A stretch of DNA of 64,000 nucleotides from Mycolicibacterium baixiangningiae (GCF_016313185.1 NZ_CP066218.1:372001-436000); one strand, 5' to 3'; positions 1 to 9,347 are shown, counted from the stretch's first letter. A program made the numbers and translations. The notes: generated by a model not told the origin, from the letters alone.

Positions 1-26
1 ACGGCATCCCGGGTGGTTCGCGATGA
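1..26 (+). CDS. 3' end of upstream Mce-family gene (probably mceC)
   Basis: The first bases read in the frame ending at the TGA of positions 24-26 encode GIPGGSR-stop. The stop overlaps the ATG of the next gene in an ATGA arrangement, the same coupling seen further down this operon. In mce operons the gene before mceD is mceC, so this is most likely its C-terminal tail. Only seven residues are visible, so identity rests on position alone. Confidence 0.5.
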
Positions 27-1474
27 CCGGCCGCACCAGGTTCGCCAAGGTCCTCACCGTCGCACTGGTGGCGTTGCTCGTCGCCGGCGTCGCGGTCATC
101 GTGCGGCAGGCGTTCTTCGCGCCACGGATCATCACGGCCTACTTCTCCTCCGCCACGTCGATCTACCCCGGTGACGAGGTGCGCGTCGTCGGAGTCCGGG
201 TCGGCACGATCGAGTCCATCGAACCCGTGGGCGAACAGGCCAGGTTCACCCTCGCGGTCGACCGTGGTGTGTCGGTCCCGGCAGATGCCAAGGCGATCAT
301 CGTGGCACCGAACCTGATCGCCGCCCGCTACGTCCAACTCACACCGGCCTACGAGTCGACCGGTCCGGTGATGCCCGACGGCGCCGTCATCGGTGCGGAG
401 CGGACCGCGATCCCGGTCGAGTGGGACGAGGTCAAGGAGCAGTTGGCCCGACTGGCAAGTGAACTCGGCCCGTCCGGCGGAGTGTCCGACACCTCGGTCA
501 GCCGGTTCATCGACAGTGCGGCCAATGCGATGGACGGTAACGGTGAGAAGCTGCGGGAGACGATCGCCCAACTCTCCGGGGTGGGGCGCATCCTCGCCGA
601 CGGTAGCGGCAACATCGTCGACGTCATCAAGAACCTGCAGGTCTTCGTGACCGCCCTGCGGGACAGCAACGTTCAGATCATCCAGTTCCAGGACCGTCTC
701 GCGACCGTGAGCAGCGTGGTCGACGGTGGCCGAGCCGAGATGGACTCGGCGCTGACCCACCTCGCAGAAGCTGTCGGGGAAGTGCAGCGGTTCATCGCCG
801 GCAGCCGCGATCAGACCGCCGAGCAGATCCAGCGCCTGGCCAACGTGACGCAGAACGTCGCGGACAACCGCGTCACCCTCGAGAACGTGCTGCACGTTGC
901 GCCGAACGCATTCGGCAACGGCTACAACATCTATCACCCGGATACGGGCACGATGCTCGGCGGATTCGCGATGGGCAACTTCGCCAACCCGGTGCAGCTC
1001 ATCTGTTCGGCGATCGGCGCGGTCCGCAACGCGACAGCACCCGAGACCGCGAGAATCTGCGCGGAATACCTGGGACCCGCGCTGCGCCTGCTGAACTTCA
1101 ACTACCTGCCCATGCCGATCAACGCGTATCTCAAGAAGTCGCCGAGTCCCGAGAACCTGGTCTATTCAGACCCTGCACTGGCTCCAGGCGGCGCCGGGGG
1201 GAGCCCGACGCCGCCCGAGACACCGCCCGCGGTGTCCGCCTTCAGAGGTGCCGGCGACGTTCCGCCCCCGGCGGGGTGGGGGACACCGCCGGGTCCGCCG
1301 GGGGCGTACGCACCCAACGGTCTACCGGCGAATCCCACCCCGGCGTTGTTCCCGGGTGCGCCCGTACCCCCGGGTGTGCCGGCACCTCCGCCGTCCGCCC
1401 CGACGACACTGCCCGAGATGTTGCTTCCGGCCGAGGCGCCGCCGGTACCACCGCAGGAAGGCCCACCCGCATGA
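23..1474 (+). CDS. mceD: Mce family protein MceD
   Basis: 483-aa substrate-binding subunit of an Mce lipid importer, envelope-anchored and part of the periplasmic MceA-F assembly that feeds a YrbE permease. The N terminus has one hydrophobic anchor (about residues 10-32), followed by the MlaD/Mce domain (about 38-115, with PGDEVRVVGVRVGTI), a long helical region and a Pro/Gly/Ala-rich tail from about residue 390, which is typical of MceC/MceD. The ATG at 23 overlaps the preceding stop, and the TGA overlaps the ATG of the lipoprotein gene, so translation is probably coupled through the operon. Position before a lipoprotein Mce gene identifies it as the D subunit. Mce4-type operons import cholesterol, and the steroid genes downstream suggest a similar substrate here, but that is inference. 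Confidence 0.9.
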   Translation: MTGRTRFAKVLTVALVALLVAGVAVIVRQAFFAPRIITAYFSSATSIYPGDEVRVVGVRVGTIESIEPVGEQARFTLAVDRGVSVPADAKAIIVAPNLIAARYVQLTPAYESTGPVMPDGAVIGAERTAIPVEWDEVKEQLARLASELGPSGGVSDTSVSRFIDSAANAMDGNGEKLRETIAQLSGVGRILADGSGNIVDVIKNLQVFVTALRDSNVQIIQFQDRLATVSSVVDGGRAEMDSALTHLAEAVGEVQRFIAGSRDQTAEQIQRLANVTQNVADNRVTLENVLHVAPNAFGNGYNIYHPDTGTMLGGFAMGNFANPVQLICSAIGAVRNATAPETARICAEYLGPALRLLNFNYLPMPINAYLKKSPSPENLVYSDPALAPGGAGGSPTPPETPPAVSAFRGAGDVPPPAGWGTPPGPPGAYAPNGLPANPTPALFPGAPVPPGVPAPPPSAPTTLPEMLLPAEAPPVPPQEGPPA

Positions 1475-2691
1475 TCGGCCGCTGTTCGACCCACCGCGTG
1501 GCAGCGGTCGCCGCATGCGTGACGGTCGCCGCCTCCGGGTGCACCTTCGACGGTCTGAACTCGATTCCGTTGCCGGGCACGGTGGGCACCGGTTCCGATG
1601 CGACGACGTATCACGTCGAGCTCGCCAATGTCGGCACGCTGGAGTCCAATTCACCGGTGATGGTCAGCGATGTGGTGGTCGGCACCGTGGGGAAGATGAC
1701 TCTGCGTGGCTGGCACGCGGACGTCGAGGTGACGGTGCGGCCCGACGTCGTGATCCCGGCCAACGCGGTCGCCACCGTGGGTCAGACCAGCCTGCTCGGG
1801 TCCATGCATCTGGCATTGGATCCGCCGGTGGGCACGTTGCCGGGCGGTCGCCTGCAGCCGGGAACCACCATCGGGCTCGACAGGTCCTCGACCTATCCGT
1901 CGACAGAGCAGACGCTGTCGTCGCTGTCGGTGGTCGTCAACGGCGGCGGACTGGGTCAGGCGGGCGACATCATCAGGGAGTTCAACGCCATCCTCAACGG
2001 CCGCGAAGATCAGTTGCGCGACCTGCTGGTGCGGCTCAACGACTTCGTCGGCATGCTCGACCGCCAGCGTGACGACATCAACGCGTCCATCGCCGCGCTC
2101 AACCGGCTCGCCGGCACGCTCGCCGGGCAGCGCGATGTCATCACCTCTGCACTGCAACGCATCCCACCCGCACTCGACGTGCTGATCGCAGAGCGGCCCA
2201 GGCTCACGACCGCACTGGACAAGCTGCGGATCTTCAGCGATACGGCCACCGGACTGATCAAGGACACCCAGGCCGACCTCGTGCGCAACCTGAAGAACCT
2301 GGAACCGACGCTCAAGGCGCTCGCCGACGTGGGCCCGAATCTCGGCACGGCGCTGGCCTACGCCCCGACGTTCCCCTACACCCAGGGCTTCATCGACCGG
2401 GCCATCCGCGGTGACTACATGAACCAATTCATCATCTTCGACTTCACCATCCCGCGCCTGAAGCGCGGCCTGTTCCTCGGTACCCGCTGGGGGCAGGAGG
2501 GCACGCCGATGGTGCCCGCGCCGGGAGACCCGTGGTACCTCAACTACACACTGGATCCGCTCAACGCCCCGGTGACGCCTCCGCCGGCGGTGGCGCCGGT
2601 TCCGGAGCTGACCGAAACGGCCGACGGGATCGACACCGTGGACACGTCCTCCGCGGAGGCCGATCCTTCCACGAGCGCAGGGGGTAACTGA
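1471..2691 (+). CDS. mceE: Mce family lipoprotein MceE (LprK/LprN type)
   Basis: 406-aa lipidated subunit of the Mce transporter. The signal peptide ends in a lipobox (AASGC), so the mature protein begins at Cys about 24 and is acylated. The MlaD/Mce domain follows (YHVELANVGTLESNSPVMVSDVVVG, split around residues 46-125), then a helical MCE-associated region to about residue 320. I chose the ATG at 1471, which overlaps the mceD stop as ATGA; an in-frame start upstream at 1276 would place the signal peptide internally and overlap mceD. The TGA shares one base with the mceF ATG. Confidence 0.92.
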   Translation: MIGRCSTHRVAAVAACVTVAASGCTFDGLNSIPLPGTVGTGSDATTYHVELANVGTLESNSPVMVSDVVVGTVGKMTLRGWHADVEVTVRPDVVIPANAVATVGQTSLLGSMHLALDPPVGTLPGGRLQPGTTIGLDRSSTYPSTEQTLSSLSVVVNGGGLGQAGDIIREFNAILNGREDQLRDLLVRLNDFVGMLDRQRDDINASIAALNRLAGTLAGQRDVITSALQRIPPALDVLIAERPRLTTALDKLRIFSDTATGLIKDTQADLVRNLKNLEPTLKALADVGPNLGTALAYAPTFPYTQGFIDRAIRGDYMNQFIIFDFTIPRLKRGLFLGTRWGQEGTPMVPAPGDPWYLNYTLDPLNAPVTPPPAVAPVPELTETADGIDTVDTSSAEADPSTSAGGN

Positions 2692-4244
2692 TGCTCACGC
2701 GTTTCGTCCGAACGCAGTTGATCATCTTCGCGATCACCGGTGTGGTGGCGATGGGTGTGATGGTCTTCGGATACCTGCAGGCCCCCACCCTGCTCGGGAT
2801 CGGGCGGATGACTGTGACCGTCGAGCTGCCGGGCACCGGCGGGCTGTACCGGTTCTCGAACGTCACCTACCGCGGTGTCGAGGTCGGCAAGGTCACCGAC
2901 GTGCGCGCCACCCGGGAGGGCGCGCAAGCCACCCTGTCACTGACCACCGGATCGGACATCCCCGCCGACCTGCACGCGGCGGTGCGTAGTGTGTCGGCGG
3001 TCGGCGAGCAGTACGTCGATCTGCAGCCGCGCACCGAATCCGGGCCGTACCTGCGGGACGGTTCGGTCATCTCCGTGGCGAACACGTCGATTCCTCAGGC
3101 GGTCGGGCCGATGCTCGATCAGGTCAGCGCGCTCATCGACAGCGTGCCCAAGGACACGATCAGCCGGCTGCTCGGCGAGTCGGCCACGGCGCTCAACGGC
3201 TCCGCATACGATCTCGGATCGATGCTCGACTCCTCGTCGACCGTCGTCGGCGATGCGAAAGGCGTTACCGCCGAGATGCGTTCGCTCATCGACGACAGCG
3301 GGCCGCTGCTCGAGGGGCAGGCGCAGACCGCCGATCAGCTCCGCACCTGGGCCCGCAGCATGGCCGGTGTCACCGGTCAGCTTGCGGACAACGACCCGCA
3401 GGTGCGGACCCTGCTCGACACCGGGGCGGGGGCCGCGGACGAGGCGTCGCGGCTCTTCAACGCCGTCAAACCCACGCTGCCGGTGCTGTTGGCCAACCTC
3501 ACCACCATCGGCCAGGTCGCGGTCACCTATCACGCGTCCATCGAACAACTTCTCGTGCTGCTTCCGCCGTACGTGGCAGCTACCCAGACCGTGGGCGTCT
3601 CGCGGAACAACCCGACGGGAATGTCGCTGGGCGACTTCACGCTCAACCTCAACGATCCGCCCGCGTGCACCGTCGGCTTCCTACCACCGTCGTCGTGGCG
3701 CTCACCCGACGACGAGAGCGACATCGACACCCCGGACGGCCTGTATTGCAAACTGCCGCAGGACTCTCCGATCGGTGTGCGCGGCGCCCGCAACTATCCC
3801 TGTATGGCTCAGCCGGGTAAGCGGGCGGCTACCGTCGAACAGTGCGCCGGCGACCGGCCGTTCGAACCGTTGGCCATGCGCCAGCACGCGCTCGGGCCCT
3901 ATCCGTTCGACCCGTCCCTCGTCGCGCAGGGCATTCCGCCGGACGATCGCGTCGACTCCGACGAACAGATCTACGGCCCGGTCGGTGGTACCCCGCCCCC
4001 GCCGCCGAGTCCCGCTGCGCCGAGTCCCGCGCCATCGCCGCCGCCCGGTGGTCCCACCGTCGCGCCGAGCGCCTTCGCCCCGGGTGACTCCGGTGGACCG
4101 TCGGTGGCGATCGCCACCTACGATCCGCAGACCGGAAAGTACGCCACACCCGACGGCAAGGTGTTCACGCAGCCGGCACTCGGATCGAATCCCGCTGCAG
4201 GACAGAGCAAGACTTGGCAAGACATGCTCCCGACGGGAGCCTGA
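2691..4244 (+). CDS. mceF: Mce family protein MceF
   Basis: 517-aa last subunit of the Mce hexamer. It has an N-terminal anchor (about residues 9-30), the MlaD/Mce domain (YRFSNVTYRGVEVGKV near residue 53), a long alpha-helical region, then a Pro/Ser-rich segment (PPPPPSPAAPSPAPSPPPGG, about 428-447) and a soluble C terminus. The start overlaps the mceE stop by one base. It ends only two bases before the convergent small secreted gene, so no terminator fits between them; transcription either reads into the antisense of that gene or ends inside it. Confidence 0.92.
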   Translation: MLTRFVRTQLIIFAITGVVAMGVMVFGYLQAPTLLGIGRMTVTVELPGTGGLYRFSNVTYRGVEVGKVTDVRATREGAQATLSLTTGSDIPADLHAAVRSVSAVGEQYVDLQPRTESGPYLRDGSVISVANTSIPQAVGPMLDQVSALIDSVPKDTISRLLGESATALNGSAYDLGSMLDSSSTVVGDAKGVTAEMRSLIDDSGPLLEGQAQTADQLRTWARSMAGVTGQLADNDPQVRTLLDTGAGAADEASRLFNAVKPTLPVLLANLTTIGQVAVTYHASIEQLLVLLPPYVAATQTVGVSRNNPTGMSLGDFTLNLNDPPACTVGFLPPSSWRSPDDESDIDTPDGLYCKLPQDSPIGVRGARNYPCMAQPGKRAATVEQCAGDRPFEPLAMRQHALGPYPFDPSLVAQGIPPDDRVDSDEQIYGPVGGTPPPPPSPAAPSPAPSPPPGGPTVAPSAFAPGDSGGPSVAIATYDPQTGKYATPDGKVFTQPALGSNPAAGQSKTWQDMLPTGA

Positions 4245-4245
4245 C

Positions 4246-4755
4246 TCAGCTCACCTTGACGAGTTTGAACGGCATCGAGATGAACAGCGGTCTGCTGATC
4301 CCGCAGGCACCGCTGGGGCCGGTCGTCTGGTCTTCGCCGACCAGCATCGTCGAGGTCGGGTCGGTCATGCTGCCGTCGGGCACCGTCGGGACGAACCGGA
4401 ACACCTGGAGTCCGTCGGCCGCCGTACCGTCCGGGCAGGGCTCCCAGCGCGGCACGGTGTGCTTGACGTACCAGATGCCGCCCTTCTTGTAGATCGGTGC
4501 CTCCCAGCCCTGGTCACTGCGGACCGTGCCGGTGCATTCGGTGGGGTAGCTGCACACGGTGTCGATCGTCCAGGTGGCCCGGACGGTGGCTTCGTCGCGG
4601 AAAACCTCGTTCTTCTTGGCCCACTCGCCGTTCGAGGTGGCGGAGTAGGTGCCGTTGAGACCCCACTCCGCGTCCGCCGATGCGGTCGGCGGATGCGCGA
4701 GGCTCGCGACAGCTGCCAGTGCGCCGATCGTGGTGACCATGCCCAACACCCGCAA
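4246..4755 (-). CDS. Secreted protein of unknown function, about 169 aa
   Basis: Short exported protein with a Sec-type signal peptide (hydrophobic core TIGALAAVASL, cleavage near TASADA) and a mature part of about 140 residues with four cysteines, suggesting disulfides. This layout (Ala-X-Ala cleavage, Trp-rich start, WEAPIYKK and GIWYVKHTV motifs) is typical of small mycobacterial secreted proteins of unknown role. A GAGGAG ribosome-binding sequence lies about 6 bases before the TTG at 4755; GTG at 4749 and ATG at 4740 are alternative starts. It is convergent with mceF and divergent from the next secreted gene. Confidence 0.75.
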   Translation of the reverse strand: MRVLGMVTTIGALAAVASLAHPPTASADAEWGLNGTYSATSNGEWAKKNEVFRDEATVRATWTIDTVCSYPTECTGTVRSDQGWEAPIYKKGGIWYVKHTVPRWEPCPDGTAADGLQVFRFVPTVPDGSMTDPTSTMLVGEDQTTGPSGACGISRPLFISMPFKLVKVS

Positions 4756-4903
4756 CGCTCTCTCCTCAGCACTCGTCGATGGGCGACGCTAACAGCGGCG
4801 CTCCCGGCCCGGGCGGCGCGTCGGCCGCTGAGCGGGACGCAAAACTGTCCGCCCACAGGGATATTGCAGGGTCCCACGAGGCCGAGGGTGTCACAGTGAG
4901 GCC

Positions 4904-5284
4904 GTGCGCACGACCGTCTTCGCCGCTTTCCTCGTGGTCACCGCGGCCGTATTCGTCTCTGCCCCGGCCGGTGCGGACCCGCTCGGATGCGAGGAGCCCG
5001 CGTGCGTTCCGGGTATCGCCGGCAACGTCACGCTCGGCGCTTCGTGCGGCAACACCACCCACTATGTGTTCGGCACCACGGACTGGGGGAGACTCGTCTT
5101 CTGCGGCTCGCCGCGCCGGTACGCGCCGCGGTACTTCCGGTCACCGCCCATGGAAGGCATCCGGGTGGAGAACACCAACTGCACGGGCTTCGAGAGTTCG
5201 GTGGCTCAAGCACCCGACGGGCTCTTCCTCAGTTGCGTGGCCTCCAGCGGTGAGAGCCTCTGGGTGCGCGGAGACAACGCATGA
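4904..5284 (+). CDS. Small secreted protein, unknown function
   Basis: 126-aa exported protein beginning with GTG. The signal peptide covers about residues 1-24 (cleavage after AGA) and the mature domain has six cysteines, likely pairing in disulfides. I do not recognise the family. The TGA overlaps the ATG of the next secreted gene (ATGA), so the two are co-translated. It sits between the mce operon and the mce-associated membrane proteins, which suggests, without proof, an envelope role connected to that system. Confidence 0.7.
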   Translation: MRTTVFAAFLVVTAAVFVSAPAGADPLGCEEPACVPGIAGNVTLGASCGNTTHYVFGTTDWGRLVFCGSPRRYAPRYFRSPPMEGIRVENTNCTGFESSVAQAPDGLFLSCVASSGESLWVRGDNA

Positions 5285-5685
5285 CCCGTTTCGGTGTGCT
5301 GGCAGCGCTGGCCGGTCTGATCCTCGGGATGGCCCCGCAGGCACCTGCCCAAGGCCCGGTGCCGCATCACGTCCGCTACACCGTGACCGCGGACCAGCCG
5401 ACCCGGGCCGACATCTACTACCGCGCCGTCGATCCGCCCAACTGGGCCGACTACAGCCACAATCCGTACCAGTTCAGTCCGAAGGCGGAGGTCGTCCTCG
5501 ACCCGGTCCGGCCGTGGGTCTTCGAGGCCACGCTCGTCGATCCGAACCGCTGGGCGATGGTCACCGCCACCAGCGGCGTCGGTCCCGACCGGCCGAACTT
5601 CCGGTGCGAACTCGCCGTCGACGGTGTCGTGGTCGCCTCTCACGAGGGCCCGAAGGGGGCCCTGTGTTCCCTGCGGACCTGGTGA
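5281..5685 (+). CDS. Secreted MmpS-like beta-sandwich protein
   Basis: 134-aa protein with an N-terminal signal peptide (cleavage near PAQG, about residue 25). The mature part (HHVRYTVTAD, later PWVFEATLVD, and a Cys pair near the end with VDGVVVASHEGPKGALC) resembles the soluble periplasmic domain of MmpS transport-accessory proteins, but the protein lacks the usual transmembrane anchor and there is no MmpL partner next to it. It is translationally coupled to the preceding secreted gene. The MmpS relation is a motif-level judgement. Confidence 0.6.
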   Translation: MTRFGVLAALAGLILGMAPQAPAQGPVPHHVRYTVTADQPTRADIYYRAVDPPNWADYSHNPYQFSPKAEVVLDPVRPWVFEATLVDPNRWAMVTATSGVGPDRPNFRCELAVDGVVVASHEGPKGALCSLRTW

Positions 5686-5767
5686 CCGGTCAGCGGGACG
5701 GCGGATGAGGGCTCCGCAACCGGGTGACTAGCGTGCCGCTGACGTAGTGAATCGGAAGGAGGCCGTG

Positions 5768-6562
5768 GTGCCTCACGGCAAGAACTCTGTGCTGCCGCGC
5801 GACGACGCGCCGGGCACCCCCGGCGATGTCGAGCGGGACTCCGACTCGCTCGAAGCCCGCGCGCTCGCCGAAGAGGCGGACGCCGAAGCCGCCGAGGCGC
5901 TGGCGGTCGCGGCCCGCGCCCGTGCACGTGCGGCGCGCCTACGGGAACGCGCCGAGGCCTTGACCCCCGGAACCTTGACCCCCGGAACCTTGTCCCCCGG
6001 GACTGTCACCCCCGAGACCGTCACCGACGATTCGGGGGACGAGCCACCGCCAGAGCCGAAACGCCGCCGCTTCAGCCGTCCAGGCTGGAGCACCGTCGTC
6101 GCGATCCTCGCCGTGTTCGTCACCGCCGCGTCGCTGGCGGCGAGCGGATATGTGACATGGCACCACCGGGACGCGACCCGCGAACACCAGCAGTCGGCCG
6201 AATTCGCGGCCGCAGCGCGGCAGATCGCGTTCACACTCATGTCGATAGACGCTGCCAAAGCCGAGGAGAGCGTCAAGCAGATTCTCGACAATTCGACGGG
6301 ACAGTTCCACGAAGAGTTCAAGACGGCCTCAGAGGATTTCGTCAAGCTCGCGCAGGACGGCAAGGTCGTCACCGACGTCAAGGTCAAGGCCGCCGCCGTC
6401 GAATCCATGACGAACGACTCGGCGACCGTCCTCGTCACCACGACGTCGACGGTCACCAACGCCGCCGGCGCCGACAAACAACCCCGGTCGTGGCGGCTGA
6501 GCGTCGACATCGTCAGGGATGCAGGAAAACTCAAGATGTCGAAGATGGAGTTCGTCCCGTGA
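5768..6562 (+). CDS. Mce-associated membrane protein (Mas/Mam type)
   Basis: About 264 aa. A long Ala/Arg/Glu-rich cytoplasmic helix (coiled-coil-like, about residues 20-62) leads to four PGT-type pentapeptide repeats, one transmembrane helix (about 98-120, VVAILAVFVTAASLAASGYV) and an exported NTF2-like domain of the Mce-associated type. These proteins are thought to stabilise Mce complexes, as the Mam proteins do in mce1 and mce4. A strong AAGGAGG at 5756-5762 lies 5 bases before GTG 5768, so I prefer that start to the in-frame GTG at 5747. The stop overlaps the start of the second Mas gene. Confidence 0.8.
   Translation: MPHGKNSVLPRDDAPGTPGDVERDSDSLEARALAEEADAEAAEALAVAARARARAARLRERAEALTPGTLTPGTLSPGTVTPETVTDDSGDEPPPEPKRRRFSRPGWSTVVAILAVFVTAASLAASGYVTWHHRDATREHQQSAEFAAAARQIAFTLMSIDAAKAEESVKQILDNSTGQFHEEFKTASEDFVKLAQDGKVVTDVKVKAAAVESMTNDSATVLVTTTSTVTNAAGADKQPRSWRLSVDIVRDAGKLKMSKMEFVP
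5963..6022 (+). repeat. Four tandem 15-bp coding repeats
   Basis: Four in-frame copies of a 15-base unit: two identical ACCCCCGGAACCTTG copies at 5963-5977 and 5978-5992, then two diverged copies at 5993-6007 and 6008-6022. They encode a TPGTL/SPGTV/TPETV linker just before the membrane segment of the Mas protein. Identical adjacent copies suggest recent slippage, so copy number may vary between strains. Confidence 0.85.
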
Positions 6563-7113
6563 GCGGCGACAGCGCAACCCTCGATGAGGTGAGCACGGAC
6601 TCCGCCGCGGCGGCCCCCAAGCGGCGGGTCCCGGCACGCTGGCGGCTGATCCTGACCGTCCTGGTGGCCGCGGCGTCCGTCGGGCTGGCCGGCGTCCTCT
6701 ATCTCACCCAGTACCGGACCGATGTGCAGACCGACGAAGCCGCCACCTCGGCGGCGGTCCGGGCGGCGTCGGAGGGTACCGTCGCCCTGCTGTCCTACAA
6801 ACCCGGCAGCGCCGACACCGATCTGGCGGCCGCGAAAACTCATCTGACAGGCGAATTCCTCAACTACTACGGCACGTTCAGCGACGAGATCCTGCTACCG
6901 GCGGCGAAGGAAAGAGCGGTGAGTACCGAGGCGTCGGTCGTCCGTGCCGCAGATGCCGAGATCCACCCGGACACGGCGAAAGTACTGGTCTTCGTGAACC
7001 AGACGACGACGAGCCGGGAGCGGCCGGACGCGTCGCAGACCGCGAGCAGCGTCATGGTCAGCCTCATGAAAGTCGATGGCCGGTGGTTGATCTCGGCGTT
7101 CGACCCGATCTAG
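6559..7113 (+). CDS. Second Mce-associated membrane protein
   Basis: 184-aa paralogue of the preceding gene: a short cytoplasmic N terminus rich in Arg/Lys/Pro, one transmembrane helix (about residues 30-52) and an exported NTF2-like domain ending in the typical VSLMKVDGRWLISAFDPI. The GTG at 6559 overlaps the previous stop in a GTGA unit, so the pair is co-translated, as in other mce loci where two mce-associated genes follow mceF. The TAG stop shares CTAG with the convergent thioesterase gene. Confidence 0.82.
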   Translation: MSGDSATLDEVSTDSAAAAPKRRVPARWRLILTVLVAAASVGLAGVLYLTQYRTDVQTDEAATSAAVRAASEGTVALLSYKPGSADTDLAAAKTHLTGEFLNYYGTFSDEILLPAAKERAVSTEASVVRAADAEIHPDTAKVLVFVNQTTTSRERPDASQTASSVMVSLMKVDGRWLISAFDPI

Positions 7114-7691
7114 CCGGCTGGTCGGTTCTTCCTGGGCCGGATGAAGATGCCCTGGGCCTCCACCGTGGTCAGGCCGGCGCACAGGATGCGGCCGCGGGCA
7201 TAGGTCTTGCGTCCGTCCTCGTGCTCCACCCAGGCCTCGGCGCGCAGTCGGCCCAGCGGTGTGGGACGCACGTACCGTAACTGCAGGGTGCCGGTGAACG
7301 CCGGGCGGTCCGGCCGGTGCGCGGTGGCGCCGAGCAGGTGGTCGAGGATCAGTGAACACACGCCGCCGTGGACGTGGCCGGCGGGCCCCTCGTACGCCGC
7401 GCCGAGGGTGACATCGGTGCTGACCAGGCCGGCATCGTCGCGGTCCACGGTCAGCGGCGGAGCGATCGCGTTCCGCTGCCCGATGAGGACGTTGCCGCAG
7501 GGCGCGCTGCCTCCGTCGGGTGTGACACGTACGCCGAACGACCCCGGCATCAGGTGTTCACCGAGTATCTCGAGGGCCGCTGCGACGTGGGCGTGCGCGG
7601 CGGCGATCCTGTCGGAGTCGACTTCGGTGCGGATGACGGCGTCGATCAACGACCGAACCGACTGTGTCAACGGTTCGTGCGGGTCGTTCAC
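7110..7691 (-). CDS. PaaI-type hotdog-fold thioesterase
   Basis: About 193 aa. The central part has the hotdog signature GPAGHVHGGVCSLILDHLLG followed by TGTLQLRYVRPTPLG, as in PaaI/YigI acyl-CoA thioesterases that hydrolyse CoA esters in catabolic pathways. I chose GTG 7691, whose GTGA overlaps the stop of the upstream flavoprotein gene, over GTG at 7706. It is co-transcribed with that KstD-like gene and may release CoA from a blocked steroid or acyl-CoA intermediate; the substrate is unknown. Confidence 0.8.
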   Translation of the reverse strand: MNDPHEPLTQSVRSLIDAVIRTEVDSDRIAAAHAHVAAALEILGEHLMPGSFGVRVTPDGGSAPCGNVLIGQRNAIAPPLTVDRDDAGLVSTDVTLGAAYEGPAGHVHGGVCSLILDHLLGATAHRPDRPAFTGTLQLRYVRPTPLGRLRAEAWVEHEDGRKTYARGRILCAGLTTVEAQGIFIRPRKNRPAG

Positions 7692-9247
7692 CGCGGCTCC
7701 GCGCACGCCATGTCCATCGCGGCGAGATGGCTGAAGAGCAGGGAGGCGCCGATCGGGTTGCCGCCACCGGGGTATGTCGTGCCGCTGACGGCGGCCATGG
7801 TGTTACCCGCGGCGTAGAGACCGGGGATCGGCCGGCCCTCGGTATCGAGCACACGTGCGCTGGCGTCGGTACACAATCCGCCCTTGGTGCCCAGGTCCGA
7901 CACCCCGAATGCCGCGGCGTGGAACGGCGCCCGGTCGATCGGCACCATCGGTGACCTGCCGCCCGAGAACGCGCGGTCATACGGTTCGCCACCGCGGCCG
8001 AAGTCGGTGTCGCGCCCGTCGGCGACCATCGCGTTGAATCGGGCGACGGTGGCGGTCAACGCGTCGGCCGGCACACCGATCAGATCCGCCAGTGCCTCCA
8101 GCGTGTCCGCGGTGCGCCACAGGCCGGCGTCCTGATACCGCTCGGCCTCGACCATCGAGACGTTGGTGGCCTTCACCGGCGGCACTTGTCCGTCGCGGTC
8201 GTCGTAGATCATCCAGAACGGCAACGTCATTCCCCGCGAATCGATCTCGTCGAGAACGGCACGGCCCAGCCGGTCGTACGGGGCCGATTCGTTGACGAAT
8301 CGCTCGCCGCGCTGATTGACGAAGATGCCGCCGGTGAACCAGAGCGCGAACGCCGAACGACCGTCCGGGTGGGTGAGCCCGGGCGACCACCAGGCCTGGT
8401 CCATCAGGTCGGTGCCGGCGCCGAGCCGGATCGCCGCCTGATGGGGAGCACCGGTGTTGCCGGGGCATCCCATGCTGTCCTCGGATCGCCCCGGGACACC
8501 CCAGGTCTCACGCATGTGGGGATTGTGCTCGAATCCGCCCGCCGCGAGGAGAACACCCCGGCGCGCGCGGACTCTGACCTGTTCCCCTTCGAGGTTGATC
8601 ACCGCGCCGACGACCGCGCCGTTGACGTCGATGAGGTCGACCAGCGGTGCATCCAGATGAGTTCGGGCATGGGGGAATTCAGCGAGTGCGGCGAGGAAAC
8701 GCCCGATCAGTGCCCGTCCTCCGGTCAGCAGCGCGGGGGTGGGATGCCCGAGGCGCTCGGTGTCGAGAGGCCCGCGAATCTGCGCGGCCACCTCTCCGAC
8801 GTCGGAGGCGGGTAGCGGCACCGGCACGAGGTGGCGGCGGCCATCGGCGCGAGCGTGTTCGACCGCTCCGTAGTAGTCGGGCCAGGGGAGTTCGGCGAAC
8901 TGGAAGTGCTCGTCTCGTTCGAGGTACTCGATGAGGCGGGGGCCGCCCATGATGTAGGTCCGCTGCAATTCGTAGGGCGTCCGATCACCCACCACCTGAT
9001 GGAAGTACGCGAGCGCGTCGGCCGGTTTGTCGTCGACGTCTGCCCGCTGCGCCACCGGGTTGCACGGGAACCACATCCCGCCGCCTCCGGAGTACGCGGT
9101 GGTTCCGCCGAAGCGGTCGGTCGCCTCCACCAGTGCCACGGACAGGCCCTCGCGGGCCGCGGTGTAGGCGCCCGCGACGCCGCCGCCGGACCCGACGACG
9201 ATGACATCGACCTCGTCATCGAACCCAGGCATGTGGAATGCTGACAT
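7688..9247 (-). CDS. FAD-binding dehydrogenase, 3-ketosteroid delta1-dehydrogenase-like
   Basis: 519-aa flavoprotein of the fumarate reductase/KstD superfamily. The N-terminal dinucleotide motif is GSGGGVAGAYTAAREG (about residues 16-31) with an acidic residue at the end of the second strand (ALVEATDRFGG). The C-terminal FAD-binding end, GLYAAGNTMAAVSGTTYPGGG, fits KstD-type enzymes that introduce a C1-C2 double bond into 3-ketosteroid ring A. ATG 9247 starts right before the fold; a GTG/ATG further upstream would add unstructured residues. It is divergent from the PadR regulator and coupled to the thioesterase. The true substrate could be a steroid acid or another cyclic ketone. Confidence 0.82.
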   Translation of the reverse strand: MSAFHMPGFDDEVDVIVVGSGGGVAGAYTAAREGLSVALVEATDRFGGTTAYSGGGGMWFPCNPVAQRADVDDKPADALAYFHQVVGDRTPYELQRTYIMGGPRLIEYLERDEHFQFAELPWPDYYGAVEHARADGRRHLVPVPLPASDVGEVAAQIRGPLDTERLGHPTPALLTGGRALIGRFLAALAEFPHARTHLDAPLVDLIDVNGAVVGAVINLEGEQVRVRARRGVLLAAGGFEHNPHMRETWGVPGRSEDSMGCPGNTGAPHQAAIRLGAGTDLMDQAWWSPGLTHPDGRSAFALWFTGGIFVNQRGERFVNESAPYDRLGRAVLDEIDSRGMTLPFWMIYDDRDGQVPPVKATNVSMVEAERYQDAGLWRTADTLEALADLIGVPADALTATVARFNAMVADGRDTDFGRGGEPYDRAFSGGRSPMVPIDRAPFHAAAFGVSDLGTKGGLCTDASARVLDTEGRPIPGLYAAGNTMAAVSGTTYPGGGNPIGASLLFSHLAAMDMACAEPR

Positions 9248-9347
9248 GACGCTCACCCTGCCGGTGGCGGCAACGTTCGGCAAGTGTGGGTCCCGATCAG
9301 TGGATCGCGCGAATGCGCTGGTCACGGCGCGTTGCTACCCTGGATGG

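Noticed and set aside
2989..4899. Long Arg/Ser-rich open frame overlapping mceF
   Set aside because: It is a shifted frame over mceF and runs through the next gene; no domain can be seen in it.
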